18,998 bases of DNA from RI-92 sp037384645 (GCA_037384645.1 JARRNT010000049.1:1-18998), one strand, 5' to 3'. Numbered from the stretch's first letter, positions 1 through 7,045 are shown. Made by a program: numbers and translations. The notes: a model not told the origin generated them from the letters alone.

Positions 1-1413
1 CAGTACTTTGAGGTCAAGCAAATGGCCACTTATGCGCCCTGTCGAATCATTACGCAACATGGTAACACTGCCGTCAGGCGTCGGCAGTGTCATTGTAACC
101 ACTCCGCTGTCGTTATAGCCTAACAACCATTTTCGCACAATCCACTTGCGTCCGTAATGATCCGTAAATTCCGTTTGTTTTAACGGTTTACCAAAGGAAG
201 TGATGCGAATTTTTTCCGAACCAATCCTGCGCGTGACCTTTACACCTTTCAGGAAGTAATCCATTAACAATTTACCGTTATTGATAAACTTGTCATAACT
301 CACGTTATCCGGTTTTTTCAGCCGGAATAATGTCGTGGTTTTGATAAAGCCGTAACTCAGCTCACCATTATGCCCGAGATCCGCGTGCCTGATATGATTG
401 GGCAAAAAGGGAACCCAGCTGCCATCATTCTTCTGCCAGATGATATCCGGGAAGGCCGAGTAATACGTTTTATGCAGCAAGGCATGCGATTGACTTCCTT
501 GCGGGAAAATTTTATCGTGATTTTCCGCCAGCAACTGGCGCAGCAGTCCTCTGGAAAAATCATAAAGGTGCTGTGACAGCGAGACATTCAGGTCATGCAG
601 GTTCATGGGCAGTTTGTGCTTGTATTTAAACCGGCCCATTTTCTGGAAGTCCATGTTATCCAGCACATAATTAACCGGCATATTATGCACAGCCAGGTGG
701 GCTGGCGCCTTCAGCACCTCACTGATTGGCAAAGCATAGTTCAGATTCTCACTTTCTGATTTGCGCAGGACGATTCCAATCACTTTACCCTTTTCGTCGA
801 GCAATGGTCCCCCGCTGTTGCCCGGCGAAGCAGCCGCGGAAAATCGAATCCAGGACCACGCGCCATCTGTTTCCTCCGGCGTAGTGGATGTAAACAACCC
901 GTCACGTATCACAACACCGTCTCCATGCGCATTTCCGACTGCATAGACCCGGGTATTCAGCTGTGGCTGCTCGTCGACTTTTAAAATGGATTTCGAACGA
1001 TGTTTTTTCAGGGTAAAAACAATGAAATCGCGATTGCCGGCATATTTGATAACCTTATCAATATCGTAAATCCTGCCTTTACGATCGCGTAAATGATAAT
1101 CCGTATACTGACTGATATGCTCCAGCCCGAACACATGGGCGGCACTGACAAATTTATTGTGCCCAATCGCAAACGCCGTTCCGATCGACCAGTACTTGTC
1201 ATGACGAACTTTGTAGGGAATCAGGGAGAGTGGCAGGGGTCTTTCATATTGAAGCGGGTCGTGTACCAGCTTTTTCACGATCACTTCATAGGTCGCGTTA
1301 TAGATGTTGTCCAGCTGTGGTTTTGAGAATGTCGGGGATGCCCACAGACAGCCATGCCCTATCAATAACAACATGCCCAGCCAGATTCGTCCATACGCCA
1401 ATACCCGCTTCAT
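1..1413 (-). CDS. Secreted trypsin-like serine protease (partial, C-terminus outside window)
   Basis: The minus-strand frame is open from the ATG at 1413 to the window edge (471 codons, no stop), so the C-terminus is missing. A good ribosome binding site (GGAGGGG) precedes the ATG. Residues 1-26 look like a Sec signal peptide: KR near the start, a hydrophobic core (about 10-19) and a likely cleavage around LWA-S. A chymotrypsin-fold peptidase domain follows. It has a His box (SAAHV, His93), an Asp (NRDFIVF, Asp129) and the serine box SPGNSGGPL (Ser200), so the full catalytic triad is present. After about residue 230 comes a further 240 residues or more that I cannot assign to a family. The protein is probably exported to the periplasm and could act in envelope proteolysis, but its substrate is unknown. 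No link to the dsr genes is visible beyond proximity. Confidence 0.85.
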   Translation of the reverse strand, partial: MKRVLAYGRIWLGMLLLIGHGCLWASPTFSKPQLDNIYNATYEVIVKKLVHDPLQYERPLPLSLIPYKVRHDKYWSIGTAFAIGHNKFVSAAHVFGLEHISQYTDYHLRDRKGRIYDIDKVIKYAGNRDFIVFTLKKHRSKSILKVDEQPQLNTRVYAVGNAHGDGVVIRDGLFTSTTPEETDGAWSWIRFSAAASPGNSGGPLLDEKGKVIGIVLRKSESENLNYALPISEVLKAPAHLAVHNMPVNYVLDNMDFQKMGRFKYKHKLPMNLHDLNVSLSQHLYDFSRGLLRQLLAENHDKIFPQGSQSHALLHKTYYSAFPDIIWQKNDGSWVPFLPNHIRHADLGHNGELSYGFIKTTTLFRLKKPDNVSYDKFINNGKLLMDYFLKGVKVTRRIGSEKIRITSFGKPLKQTEFTDHYGRKWIVRKWLLGYNDSGVVTMTLPTPDGSVTMLRNDSTGRISGHLLDLKVL

Positions 1414-1468
1414 ATCCCCTCCAGTGGTAAAAAAACCGCTTATCTGGAATTTATCGGACATGAATCCG

Positions 1469-1518
1469 GCATTTTTAGCCTGCCAGAACACTCAACAGTG
1501 ACAACGGTCTAAAAATGC
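1469..1518. repeat. Perfect 10-bp inverted repeat between two minus-strand genes
   Basis: GCATTTTTAG at 1469-1478 is repeated as its exact reverse complement CTAAAAATGC at 1509-1518, with 30 nt between the arms. It lies in the 183-bp gap between the stop of the 105-residue gene (1597) and the start of the protease (1413). The arms are AT-rich and the loop is long. It could be an operator for the protease gene or a weak bidirectional terminator; the sequence does not decide. Nothing else is clear in this gap. Confidence 0.4.
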
Positions 1519-1596
1519 GTAATATTTTTCTGGATATTCCCGACAGATTGACGCGCCGTGACGCTGATTGCATCACGACTGATGTCACCAGGGCAA

Positions 1597-1914
1597 TTAG
1601 ACAAACTGCGTCTGGTTGATATCGCCGTCGGTGGCGATGTGTACGGTTTTGACATTCGGCATGCGGGTCATGATGTAACCTGCCATGAGCATGGTTGAAG
1701 GTTCGTTATTATTTTCGATCGCGGTCAGCAGGCGATCCGCCACGACCTTGCAGCGCTGTAAGGTATCGAGACTGTCGACCCATTCCCGACTCATTTGCCT
1801 GCCCTGGTCCAGGTCCTGATCGATTTTGGCATAAATGTCTTGTGCCTCTTGCAACATGTCGTTGGGCACATCCACCTGCTTCATTAACTCGTTGACATAC
1901 ACATTCAGTTTCAT
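1597..1914 (-). CDS. Hypothetical protein, 105 aa
   Basis: The gene starts at an ATG whose complement is at 1912-1914, with GGGA about 8 nt upstream as a plausible ribosome binding site. It stops at 1597. The 105-residue product has no signal peptide or membrane segment. It looks mostly helical, is rich in acidic residues and Gln/Met, and has one cysteine (LQRCKVV). I do not recognise a family. The gene is divergent from the ybiX-type hydroxylase gene, with only 62 bp between the two start codons, so the pair may share a promoter region. The opposite-strand reading frames here have no plausible start signals and look like shadows. Confidence 0.65.
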   Translation of the reverse strand: MKLNVYVNELMKQVDVPNDMLQEAQDIYAKIDQDLDQGRQMSREWVDSLDTLQRCKVVADRLLTAIENNNEPSTMLMAGYIMTRMPNVKTVHIATDGDINQTQFV

Positions 1915-1976
1915 TGACTTGTCCCATCGTTGGCAGGCAGTATTGTAGCGTTTTCACTGTACGAGTAACACTGGCA

Positions 1977-2654
1977 ATGCTTCTGGTCATTCCTGACGTT
2001 CTGTCTCAAACCAAACTCAATGAAATCCAGTCCATATTGGCGCAAGCGAGCTACGTAGATGGCCGACTGTCGGCGGGCGGCCACGCCGTACGCGTCAAGC
2101 ACAACCAGGAACTGCCGCCACAAGCCGATCAAATCCAGCGACTGAACCAGTTGGTCATGAATACCCTGATCCAGCACCCACGCTTCCAGCAGGCGGCCCT
2201 GCCACACCGCATCGCCAGTCCCTTTTATGCGCGCTACACGCAGGGCATGACCTATGGCGACCATATCGATGACCCGGTGATGGGGCCAGGCCCGACGCAA
2301 CGGTATCGTTCGGATATCTCCTGCACGGTTTTCCTGAATCCGCCCGAGGCCTACGACGGTGGCGAACTGGTTATCCAGACGACCTTTGGCAGTCAACGCA
2401 TCAAGCTGCCGGCGGGACACGTGGTGATTTATCCTTCGTCCAGCCTGCACCAGGTCAGTGAAGTGATACGCGGAGAACGCCTGGTGGCGGTGACCTGGAT
2501 TCAGAGCATGGTACGTGACCCGGCTCGGCGTGAGCTTTTGTACGAGTTAAGCCAGGCCCGTGACAGCCTGATGCAGGCGCAACCCGATGCCGATGTCACC
2601 AACCAGGTGGATCACAGTTATGTCAATCTCGTCCGCATGTGGACAGAAATATAA
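1977..2654 (+). CDS. PKHD-type Fe(II)/2-oxoglutarate hydroxylase, YbiX/PiuC family
   Basis: Predicted iron- and 2-oxoglutarate-dependent hydroxylase of the cytoplasm. I chose the ATG at 1977, not the upstream in-frame TTG at 1914. It gives a 225-residue protein that begins MLLVIPDVLS, as the family does, and matches the length of E. coli YbiX. The iron ligands are visible: His96 and Asp98 in YGDHIDDP, and His158 in SSLHQV. Arg168 (GERLVAV) is placed to bind the 2-oxoglutarate carboxylate. The conserved stretches FLNPPEAYDGGEL and WIQSMVRD are also present. Family members are often linked to iron uptake (PiuC), but no TonB receptor gene is in view here. The ribosome binding site is weak. The gene converges on the 53-residue gene, with 32 bp between their stops. 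Confidence 0.9.
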   Translation: MLLVIPDVLSQTKLNEIQSILAQASYVDGRLSAGGHAVRVKHNQELPPQADQIQRLNQLVMNTLIQHPRFQQAALPHRIASPFYARYTQGMTYGDHIDDPVMGPGPTQRYRSDISCTVFLNPPEAYDGGELVIQTTFGSQRIKLPAGHVVIYPSSSLHQVSEVIRGERLVAVTWIQSMVRDPARRELLYELSQARDSLMQAQPDADVTNQVDHSYVNLVRMWTEI

Positions 2655-2686
2655 TCATAATTAATACAATAAGTTATCGCTTTAAG

Positions 2687-2848
2687 TTAAGGTGCCAGTT
2701 CCTCGTATTTTTCACGGTACTGGTACAGGGGATGGCTTTCCGGGGCCACATAGTAATCTTCTGCAGTCACGCCATGCTCATGCTCATATTGGACGAACAT
2801 TTTTTGCATTTCGAGCATCTGTTTGATCTTCGCTTGTTTGTCGCTCAT
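2687..2848 (-). CDS. Small hypothetical protein, 53 aa
   Basis: A short minus-strand gene, easily missed by length cut-offs. It has an ATG (complement at 2846-2848) preceded by GAGGT at a suitable distance, and a TAA at 2687-2689. The product is very polar: a Lys/Gln/Met-rich amphipathic helix (residues 1-22), then HEHGVTAEDYYV and a Tyr/Glu-rich end. It has no cysteine, signal peptide or membrane segment. It is probably the last gene of the minus-strand cluster, 148 bp downstream of the RspA-like gene, so it might also have its own promoter. The clear ribosome binding site and its fit between two genes support it as real. Its function is unknown. Confidence 0.6.
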   Translation of the reverse strand: MSDKQAKIKQMLEMQKMFVQYEHEHGVTAEDYYVAPESHPLYQYREKYEELAP

Positions 2849-2996
2849 CGCAAACCTCGCTTAAGTGTTTGAATTGAATCCGTTTTCTGCCATACGGTCA
2901 TGTAGTCGTGGCGAGAGTGCAGGAATATAGCAAACCGTTCAGGCCGACTCTATATCACTTTTGGCTAATCCGCCACTCACGAAACATACCTATATA

Positions 2997-3338
2997 TTAG
3001 TAGCCGCCCTTACGACGGCTCTCCGGCAGACCGGCAACCATACCGCCCTGCTTGGATGGCATCTTGGGAAACAGGGCAAAGGTATCTTTTTGACCGACCC
3101 TGGTCCCCCACTTATCACCCATGGCTTTCAGAATCGTGCGCTCATTAGGCTGATTCTGCGCATTGTTCATATATTCATCGCGCAGGTAGTTGATGATGTC
3201 CCAATGTTTCTCGGTCAGTGTCCCCAGGCCTTCGGCATCGGCAATCACTTGCGCCAGACCTTCGCTCCAGTCTTCAGGGTTGAGTAAATAACCGTTGTCG
3301 TTGGTTTCAATGGTCTTACCGTCGTATTCATACGCCAT
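2997..3338 (-). CDS. DsrC/TusE-family protein lacking both active cysteines (RspA-like)
   Basis: The gene has an ATG (complement 3336-3338) with AGAGGA upstream and encodes 113 residues. The whole protein aligns with the DsrC at 9326-9661: the NDNGYLLNPEDW start, the LTEKHWDIINYLRDEY core and the C-terminal AGLP arm. DsrC's two redox cysteines are missing. The position of DsrC Cys99 is Gly99, and the penultimate Cys is Gly112 (KGGY end). There is no cysteine anywhere in the protein. It therefore cannot carry a persulfide or form a trisulfide. Cysteine-less DsrC homologues have been called RspA (regulatory sulfur-related protein) in the literature. The DsrC fold has a helix-turn-helix-like part, so a regulatory or scaffold role is an inference. 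It lies downstream of the Cas6-like gene on the same strand, after a 114-bp gap. Confidence 0.88.
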   Translation of the reverse strand: MAYEYDGKTIETNDNGYLLNPEDWSEGLAQVIADAEGLGTLTEKHWDIINYLRDEYMNNAQNQPNERTILKAMGDKWGTRVGQKDTFALFPKMPSKQGGMVAGLPESRRKGGY

Positions 3339-3452
3339 TGTTCAAATCCTCTAGTCAGGCAAATCTAAAATGTGTACCCAAAAATGAAAGTGGGCTTATT
3401 ATCTGGATTTTGCTAGCCGGATCAAGCACTCTGATGGGGATAGACGCGGATT

Positions 3453-4139
3453 TTAGCTGTCCGGGTTGACCGGCTTGATTCCTTTTTGTGGTAAAAACAG
3501 GCCGCAACCAAATTTACGCCCGGGTCCGATACCCTGCTGTTGCAGTTTCACCGCATCCTCCGGCACCAGGTCGGCGACCATCAGGCTGCGGGTAAAAACA
3601 GGGCCATCCGCCATGCGCATCCGGTGCTGTTTGCCCGCCATGAGTTTTTTTACCGGCACCCCCATCTCCTGCAGGGTTGCCGCCATACTGGCGAGAAATG
3701 CGTTTTCGTCCTGGTTTTCTTCCGCGATCACATAGCGCGCGAACAGGGTCGGTAACGCACTCAGGGGTTTAATTGTTGCCTCGCGCACGGTCAGTTCGTA
3801 ACCGTCGATGTCCAGTGTCTGGTTCGAGAGCCCGTGGGCATCGTCGATCCGGTGCCTGGGCACGCGCAGGGTCATGCGTGTGCGCCGGGACAGGCAGAGG
3901 ACCTCATTGTCCGGATCTTCCGGCCGGTACCAGCCGTTACCGGATTCGGCCACGTGAATCAGATGCAGTCCCGTTTGTGTTTCATCGCCAAACCAGGGCA
4001 AGGCTGCCAGGACCGCGTCTGACAATGCCTGGGCATGATCCAGCGGCAACGTCTTGCATTCCAGCTTATAAGACATGTCCACGACATCATCGGGTACGAC
4101 AAATTCTTTCTTTGAGTCGTTGTCTTCGGACCAAAACAC
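3453..4139 (-). CDS. Cas6/Cmx6-like protein (type I-MYXAN Cas6 family), no CRISPR array nearby
   Basis: I place the start at the GTG whose complement is 4137-4139, six bases after a strong GAGGTG site. This gives 228 residues starting (M)FWSEDND and avoids overlap with the preceding gene. Longer starts, up to 4286, would run through that gene. The sequence fits the Cmx6 branch of the Cas6 RAMP endoribonucleases: LPLDHAQALSDAV near residues 31-43, with His35 as candidate catalytic histidine, and ALPWF. Residues 203-217 form the C-terminal glycine-rich loop (GIGPGRKFGCGLFLP) that is diagnostic of Cas6. Cas6 proteins cut CRISPR precursor RNA, but no repeats or other cas genes are seen in the window. 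An RNA substrate outside CRISPR is an inference. It follows the 62-residue gene by 25 bp, probably in one operon. Confidence 0.78.
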   Translation of the reverse strand: MFWSEDNDSKKEFVVPDDVVDMSYKLECKTLPLDHAQALSDAVLAALPWFGDETQTGLHLIHVAESGNGWYRPEDPDNEVLCLSRRTRMTLRVPRHRIDDAHGLSNQTLDIDGYELTVREATIKPLSALPTLFARYVIAEENQDENAFLASMAATLQEMGVPVKKLMAGKQHRMRMADGPVFTRSLMVADLVPEDAVKLQQQGIGPGRKFGCGLFLPQKGIKPVNPDS

Positions 4140-4164
4140 GGATACCACCTCTTCTTCTGAATAG

Positions 4165-4353
4165 TTAACGTTGTCCGCTGGTAAACGCGGATTCCAGTTG
4201 ATCTTCCCAGTTTTCCGGCGTATCGGAAAACGGGGGTTTGACATCCATGCGGAAAAACATCTCTCCCCGGGCACGCCGGGTAACAACGTTTTTTAGCTCG
4301 TCGAAGGATGCCAGTTCATGTTCCTGTAGCAGGATTTCGCTTAACCAAAGCAT
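4165..4353 (-). CDS. Small hypothetical protein, 62 aa
   Basis: The gene starts at an ATG (complement 4351-4353) with GAGAG about 10 nt upstream, and ends at the TAA at 4165-4167. The 62-residue product has a mostly helical first half (LSEILLQEHELASFDELKN) followed by a basic patch VTRRARGE and an acidic end. It has no cysteine and no membrane segment. It sits between the TauD-like gene (25 bp upstream) and the Cas6-like gene (25 bp downstream), which is typical operon spacing. The patch RRARGE could contact nucleic acid or a partner such as the Cas6-like protein, but that is a guess. I do not recognise a family. Confidence 0.65.
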   Translation of the reverse strand: MLWLSEILLQEHELASFDELKNVVTRRARGEMFFRMDVKPPFSDTPENWEDQLESAFTSGQR

Positions 4354-4378
4354 TTGTCATCTCTCTTTCGATACTGTT

Positions 4379-5317
4379 TCAGGTTTGTGCCACGCGATCG
4401 TAGTAGCGCGCGCGATAGAGTAAACGCCGGACATCGCTGGTGTCCGTGAAGCCGCTGCGATTGTGCAGGACATTGTTACTGATAACACCTTCATTGGCCT
4501 GCAGGGTATAGCGGAAGATATACGGGCAATCGCTGGCCAGAATCTCGTTAATCCGCGTAACCGCCCGGGCTGTATTCGCGTCATCGCGCCAGTTTATATT
4601 GCGGGTTCGCGCGGAATAACGCATATGCAAATGCCCATCCGTCGATACACTATAGACCGGACCAATGGTCTCGCCGCGAATTTCCTCGCCGCCCTCCACG
4701 TTGGGCGGAATCGACATCGCCCGCGGGTGCATCAATGCTGATATAAGGGCCGGGTCCTCGTCACGCAAGAGCAGGTACAGGATTTCATGATCAAGCAGGG
4801 CATTCTGGCCACCCTCCGGGGCCGGGGTATCACAGTGCATCAAAATCGCGTGTATCTGCCGATCCAGCGGGTTGTAGTAACCGTCCGAGTGCCAGCTCAG
4901 GGGTTTGTTGGTATAGGGAATGTAGCCCCGGTGCCGGCCTTCCGTCACCACCCGCAGGGAGGTAATACTGTCGTCATCCGCGCAGAGATTGCCATCCAGG
5001 CGAGCCAGACCCAGCTGAAGGCCCAGCTGGCGGATAGCCTGCTTGTCGGTCCGCGCGCCGGTGACGCGATAAAACGCGATATTGGTTTTGCGCAGACCAT
5101 TCAGCAAGGCGGCCTTCTCTGCCTGGCTCAAGGCACCGGGGTCAGCGATGTCGACCATGAGTTGATCGGCATGCTCAGGATAATCGGCCAATTTGGACTC
5201 ACGCCACTGCTGGTAGGCAGTGACTGAATCCAGAACATAGGGGCTGGTCAGGCTGTGTTGGGCTGAAGTCAAAATCCGGGTCCGATTAGGGGTTTGAATA
5301 TTACAAAGTGCTGACAT
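4379..5317 (-). CDS. TauD/TfdA-family Fe(II)/2-oxoglutarate dioxygenase
   Basis: A 312-residue cytoplasmic oxygenase. The HxD iron motif is clear (SWHSDGYY, His143 and Asp145), the distal ligand is His285 in VLHNRSGF, and the Arg-rich RRLLYRARYYD (about 297-307) supplies the 2-oxoglutarate-binding arginine. TauD relatives use 2-oxoglutarate and O2 to hydroxylate small molecules. TauD itself releases sulfite from taurine, but family members act on many substrates and the sequence does not identify this one. The ATG (complement 5315-5317) has no good ribosome binding site, so the true start could differ. It is the first gene of the minus-strand cluster and is divergent from dsrA across 397 bp. 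Confidence 0.87.
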   Translation of the reverse strand: MSALCNIQTPNRTRILTSAQHSLTSPYVLDSVTAYQQWRESKLADYPEHADQLMVDIADPGALSQAEKAALLNGLRKTNIAFYRVTGARTDKQAIRQLGLQLGLARLDGNLCADDDSITSLRVVTEGRHRGYIPYTNKPLSWHSDGYYNPLDRQIHAILMHCDTPAPEGGQNALLDHEILYLLLRDEDPALISALMHPRAMSIPPNVEGGEEIRGETIGPVYSVSTDGHLHMRYSARTRNINWRDDANTARAVTRINEILASDCPYIFRYTLQANEGVISNNVLHNRSGFTDTSDVRRLLYRARYYDRVAQT

Positions 5318-5377
5318 TGTAATACAGATGCATATCCGAGTGGTTTATTTGGGTATCACAAAAAGTTCCCCAAACTA

Positions 5378-5406
5378 TTCACCTGTGACATCCGTGGTTA
5401 TATAAT
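5378..5406 (+). promoter_or_regulatory. Candidate sigma70 promoter for the dsr operon
   Basis: TTCACC at 5378-5383 (4 of 6 matches to the -35 consensus) is followed, after exactly 17 nt, by a perfect TATAAT at 5401-5406. This is the best promoter match in the 397-bp region between the divergent TauD-like gene and dsrA. Transcription would start near 5413 and give a leader of about 300 nt. I could not identify a convincing regulator site. Confidence 0.6.
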
Positions 5407-5462
5407 GCCGCGCGCGTACTTTTTTGCGCATGCATAAGTTTTTGTTTTCATTGGGTTTATGG

Positions 5463-5660
5463 CTTAACGGCGGGGAAAACACCGTTAAGTTGCTGAAGTT
5501 TCTAGAGTTTGTACATTTTTTATCTACCCCCAATGGGGTAATACGCTGACAGGGGCTTCTCCCATCGGTGAGGTACTTTCGCTAGCGTAAGCGACCTAGA
5601 CTTCGCACAGCTTGAAGAAGGCTTTATGGCTGTCATCGGGCTACCCGGCAACAGCCAAAG
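5463..5660 (+). promoter_or_regulatory. Structured 5' leader of dsrA (four hairpins)
   Basis: The non-coding leader between the promoter and dsrA contains four inverted repeats. HP1: CTTAACGG 5463-5470 with CCGTTAAG 5482-5489. HP2: TACCCC 5525-5530 with GGGGTA 5535-5540, loop CAAT. HP3: AGG 5571-5573 and CGCT 5580-5583 with AGCG 5590-5593 and CCT 5595-5597. HP4: CTTT and GGCTGT (5622-5625, 5628-5633) with ACAGCC and AAAG (5651-5660), enclosing an inner CGGG/CCCG stem. None is followed by a T-run, so they are not classic terminators. I compared it from memory with common riboswitch classes and found no match. No open reading frame here looks like a gene. It could control dsrA translation or mRNA stability. 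Confidence 0.45.
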
Positions 5661-5714
5661 AGTAAACTGAAATTTAGCCGGCTAATTAACGAGTTATATC
5701 CAAAGGAGAACGCC

Positions 5715-6983
5715 ATGGATAAAAACAAGATTCACCCGACGCCCATGCTTGACGTCCTGGAAGAAGGCCCCTGGCCTAGTTTCATTTCCGGTTTCAAACG
5801 CATGCGCGATCAACACCCCGACGCGCGCATCAACGAAGTTGCCAACTCCCTGTTGGGCCAGCTCGAACACTCCTACGAAACCCGTAAGGGTTACTGGAAG
5901 GGTGGTACGGTTTCCGTATTCGGTTACGGCGGTGGCATCATTCCGCGTTTCTCTGAAGTAGGTAAGGCCTTCCCGGAGTCCAAAGAATTCCATACCCTGC
6001 GTGTACAACCCCCCGCAGGCAACTACTACACCACTGATATGCTGAACCAACTGGCCGATAGCTGGGAAAAAGTCGGCTCAGGCATGATCACCTTCCACGG
6101 TCAGACCGGTAACATCATGTTCATCGGTACCACCACCGAAGGTACTCAGCACTTCTTCGATGAAATCAACGAGTACGGCTGGGACCTCGGCGGTGCCGGT
6201 CCTTGTGTCCGTACCGCCATGTGCTGCGTCGGTTCTGCCCGTTGTGAGCAGTCCTGTGCCAACGAGCACGCGATACAACGTCACCTGGTTAACACCTTTA
6301 CTGACGACGTTCACCGCCCGGCCCTGCCTTACAAGTTCAAGTTCAAGGTATCCGGTTGCCCGAACGACTGCGTCAACTCTATCGAGCGTTCTGACTTCGC
6401 CGTCATCGGCACCTGGCGCGACGACATGAAGATCGACCAGGACGAAGTCAAGGCTTTCGTAAAGGCCAAAGGTCGTCAATATGTCATCGACAACGTCACC
6501 ACCCGTTGCCCGACCCAGTGCATGACGCTGAAAGATGACGACACCCTGGAAGTGGACAACCATAACTGCGTACGCTGCATGCACTGCCTGAATGTTATGT
6601 GTAAGGCACTGTCTCCTGGCGACGACAAGGGTATCACCCTGCTGATCGGCGGTAAGCGTACCCTGAAGATCGGTGACCTGATGGGCACAGTCATCATTCC
6701 GTTCATGAAGCTGGATACTGCTGAAGACTACGAGAAGCTGGTTGAAATCGCTTCCGAGACCATCGACTTCTTCGCTGAGAACGCGCTGGAGCACGAGCGT
6801 ACTGGTGAGATGATCGAGCGTATCGGCCTGGTCAACTTCCTGGAAGGTATCGGTATCGACGTCGATCCGAACATGGTCAGCAATCCGCGTCAAAGCTCTT
6901 ACATCCGTACCGATGGTTGGGATGAAGCTGCTGAAGAGTGGTTCCAACGTAAGGCTGAAGAAAAGGCGGCTGCCGCAGGTTAA
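5715..6983 (+). CDS. dsrA: Reverse dissimilatory sulfite reductase, alpha subunit
   Basis: Catalytic alpha subunit of the cytoplasmic siroheme sulfite reductase, which in this pathway runs in reverse and releases sulfite from DsrC-bound sulfur. It has 422 residues, normal for DsrA, and AAGGAGA lies just upstream of the ATG. The siroheme-[4Fe-4S] motif is visible as Cys171-x5-Cys177 (CVGSARC) and Cys215-x3-Cys219 (SGCPNDC). The inserted ferredoxin domain has TRCPTQC (Cys265, Cys269) and CVRCMHCLNVMC (Cys285, 288, 291, 296). It is the first gene of the dsr operon, 62 bp ahead of dsrB. The oxidative (rDsr) assignment is inferred from the operon: dsrEFH and dsrL are present and dsrD is absent. 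Confidence 0.97.
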   Translation: MDKNKIHPTPMLDVLEEGPWPSFISGFKRMRDQHPDARINEVANSLLGQLEHSYETRKGYWKGGTVSVFGYGGGIIPRFSEVGKAFPESKEFHTLRVQPPAGNYYTTDMLNQLADSWEKVGSGMITFHGQTGNIMFIGTTTEGTQHFFDEINEYGWDLGGAGPCVRTAMCCVGSARCEQSCANEHAIQRHLVNTFTDDVHRPALPYKFKFKVSGCPNDCVNSIERSDFAVIGTWRDDMKIDQDEVKAFVKAKGRQYVIDNVTTRCPTQCMTLKDDDTLEVDNHNCVRCMHCLNVMCKALSPGDDKGITLLIGGKRTLKIGDLMGTVIIPFMKLDTAEDYEKLVEIASETIDFFAENALEHERTGEMIERIGLVNFLEGIGIDVDPNMVSNPRQSSYIRTDGWDEAAEEWFQRKAEEKAAAAG

Positions 6984-7045
6984 TCCTGCGCAGCACTTTT
7001 CGATAAGCGGAAACTGTTTAACTGAAGTTTTGTTAGGAGAATAAC

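Noticed and set aside
370..576. Short + strand open frames opposite the protease gene
   Set aside because: The minus frame encodes a continuous protease with a catalytic triad; the + frames have no start signals.
2639..2872. 77-codon + strand frame after the YbiX-type gene
   Set aside because: It lies opposite the 53-residue gene, overlaps the end of the hydroxylase gene and has no ribosome binding site of its own; it looks like a shadow.
4140..4286. N-terminal extension of the Cas6-like gene up to 4286
   Set aside because: It would overlap the 62-residue gene almost completely, and the GTG at 4139 has a strong ribosome binding site and gives a typical family start.
5356..5388. TCACA (5356-5360) and TGTGA (5384-5388) as a CRP/FNR-like site near the dsrA promoter
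   Set aside because: The half-sites are 23 nt apart and face the wrong way; the match is at chance level.
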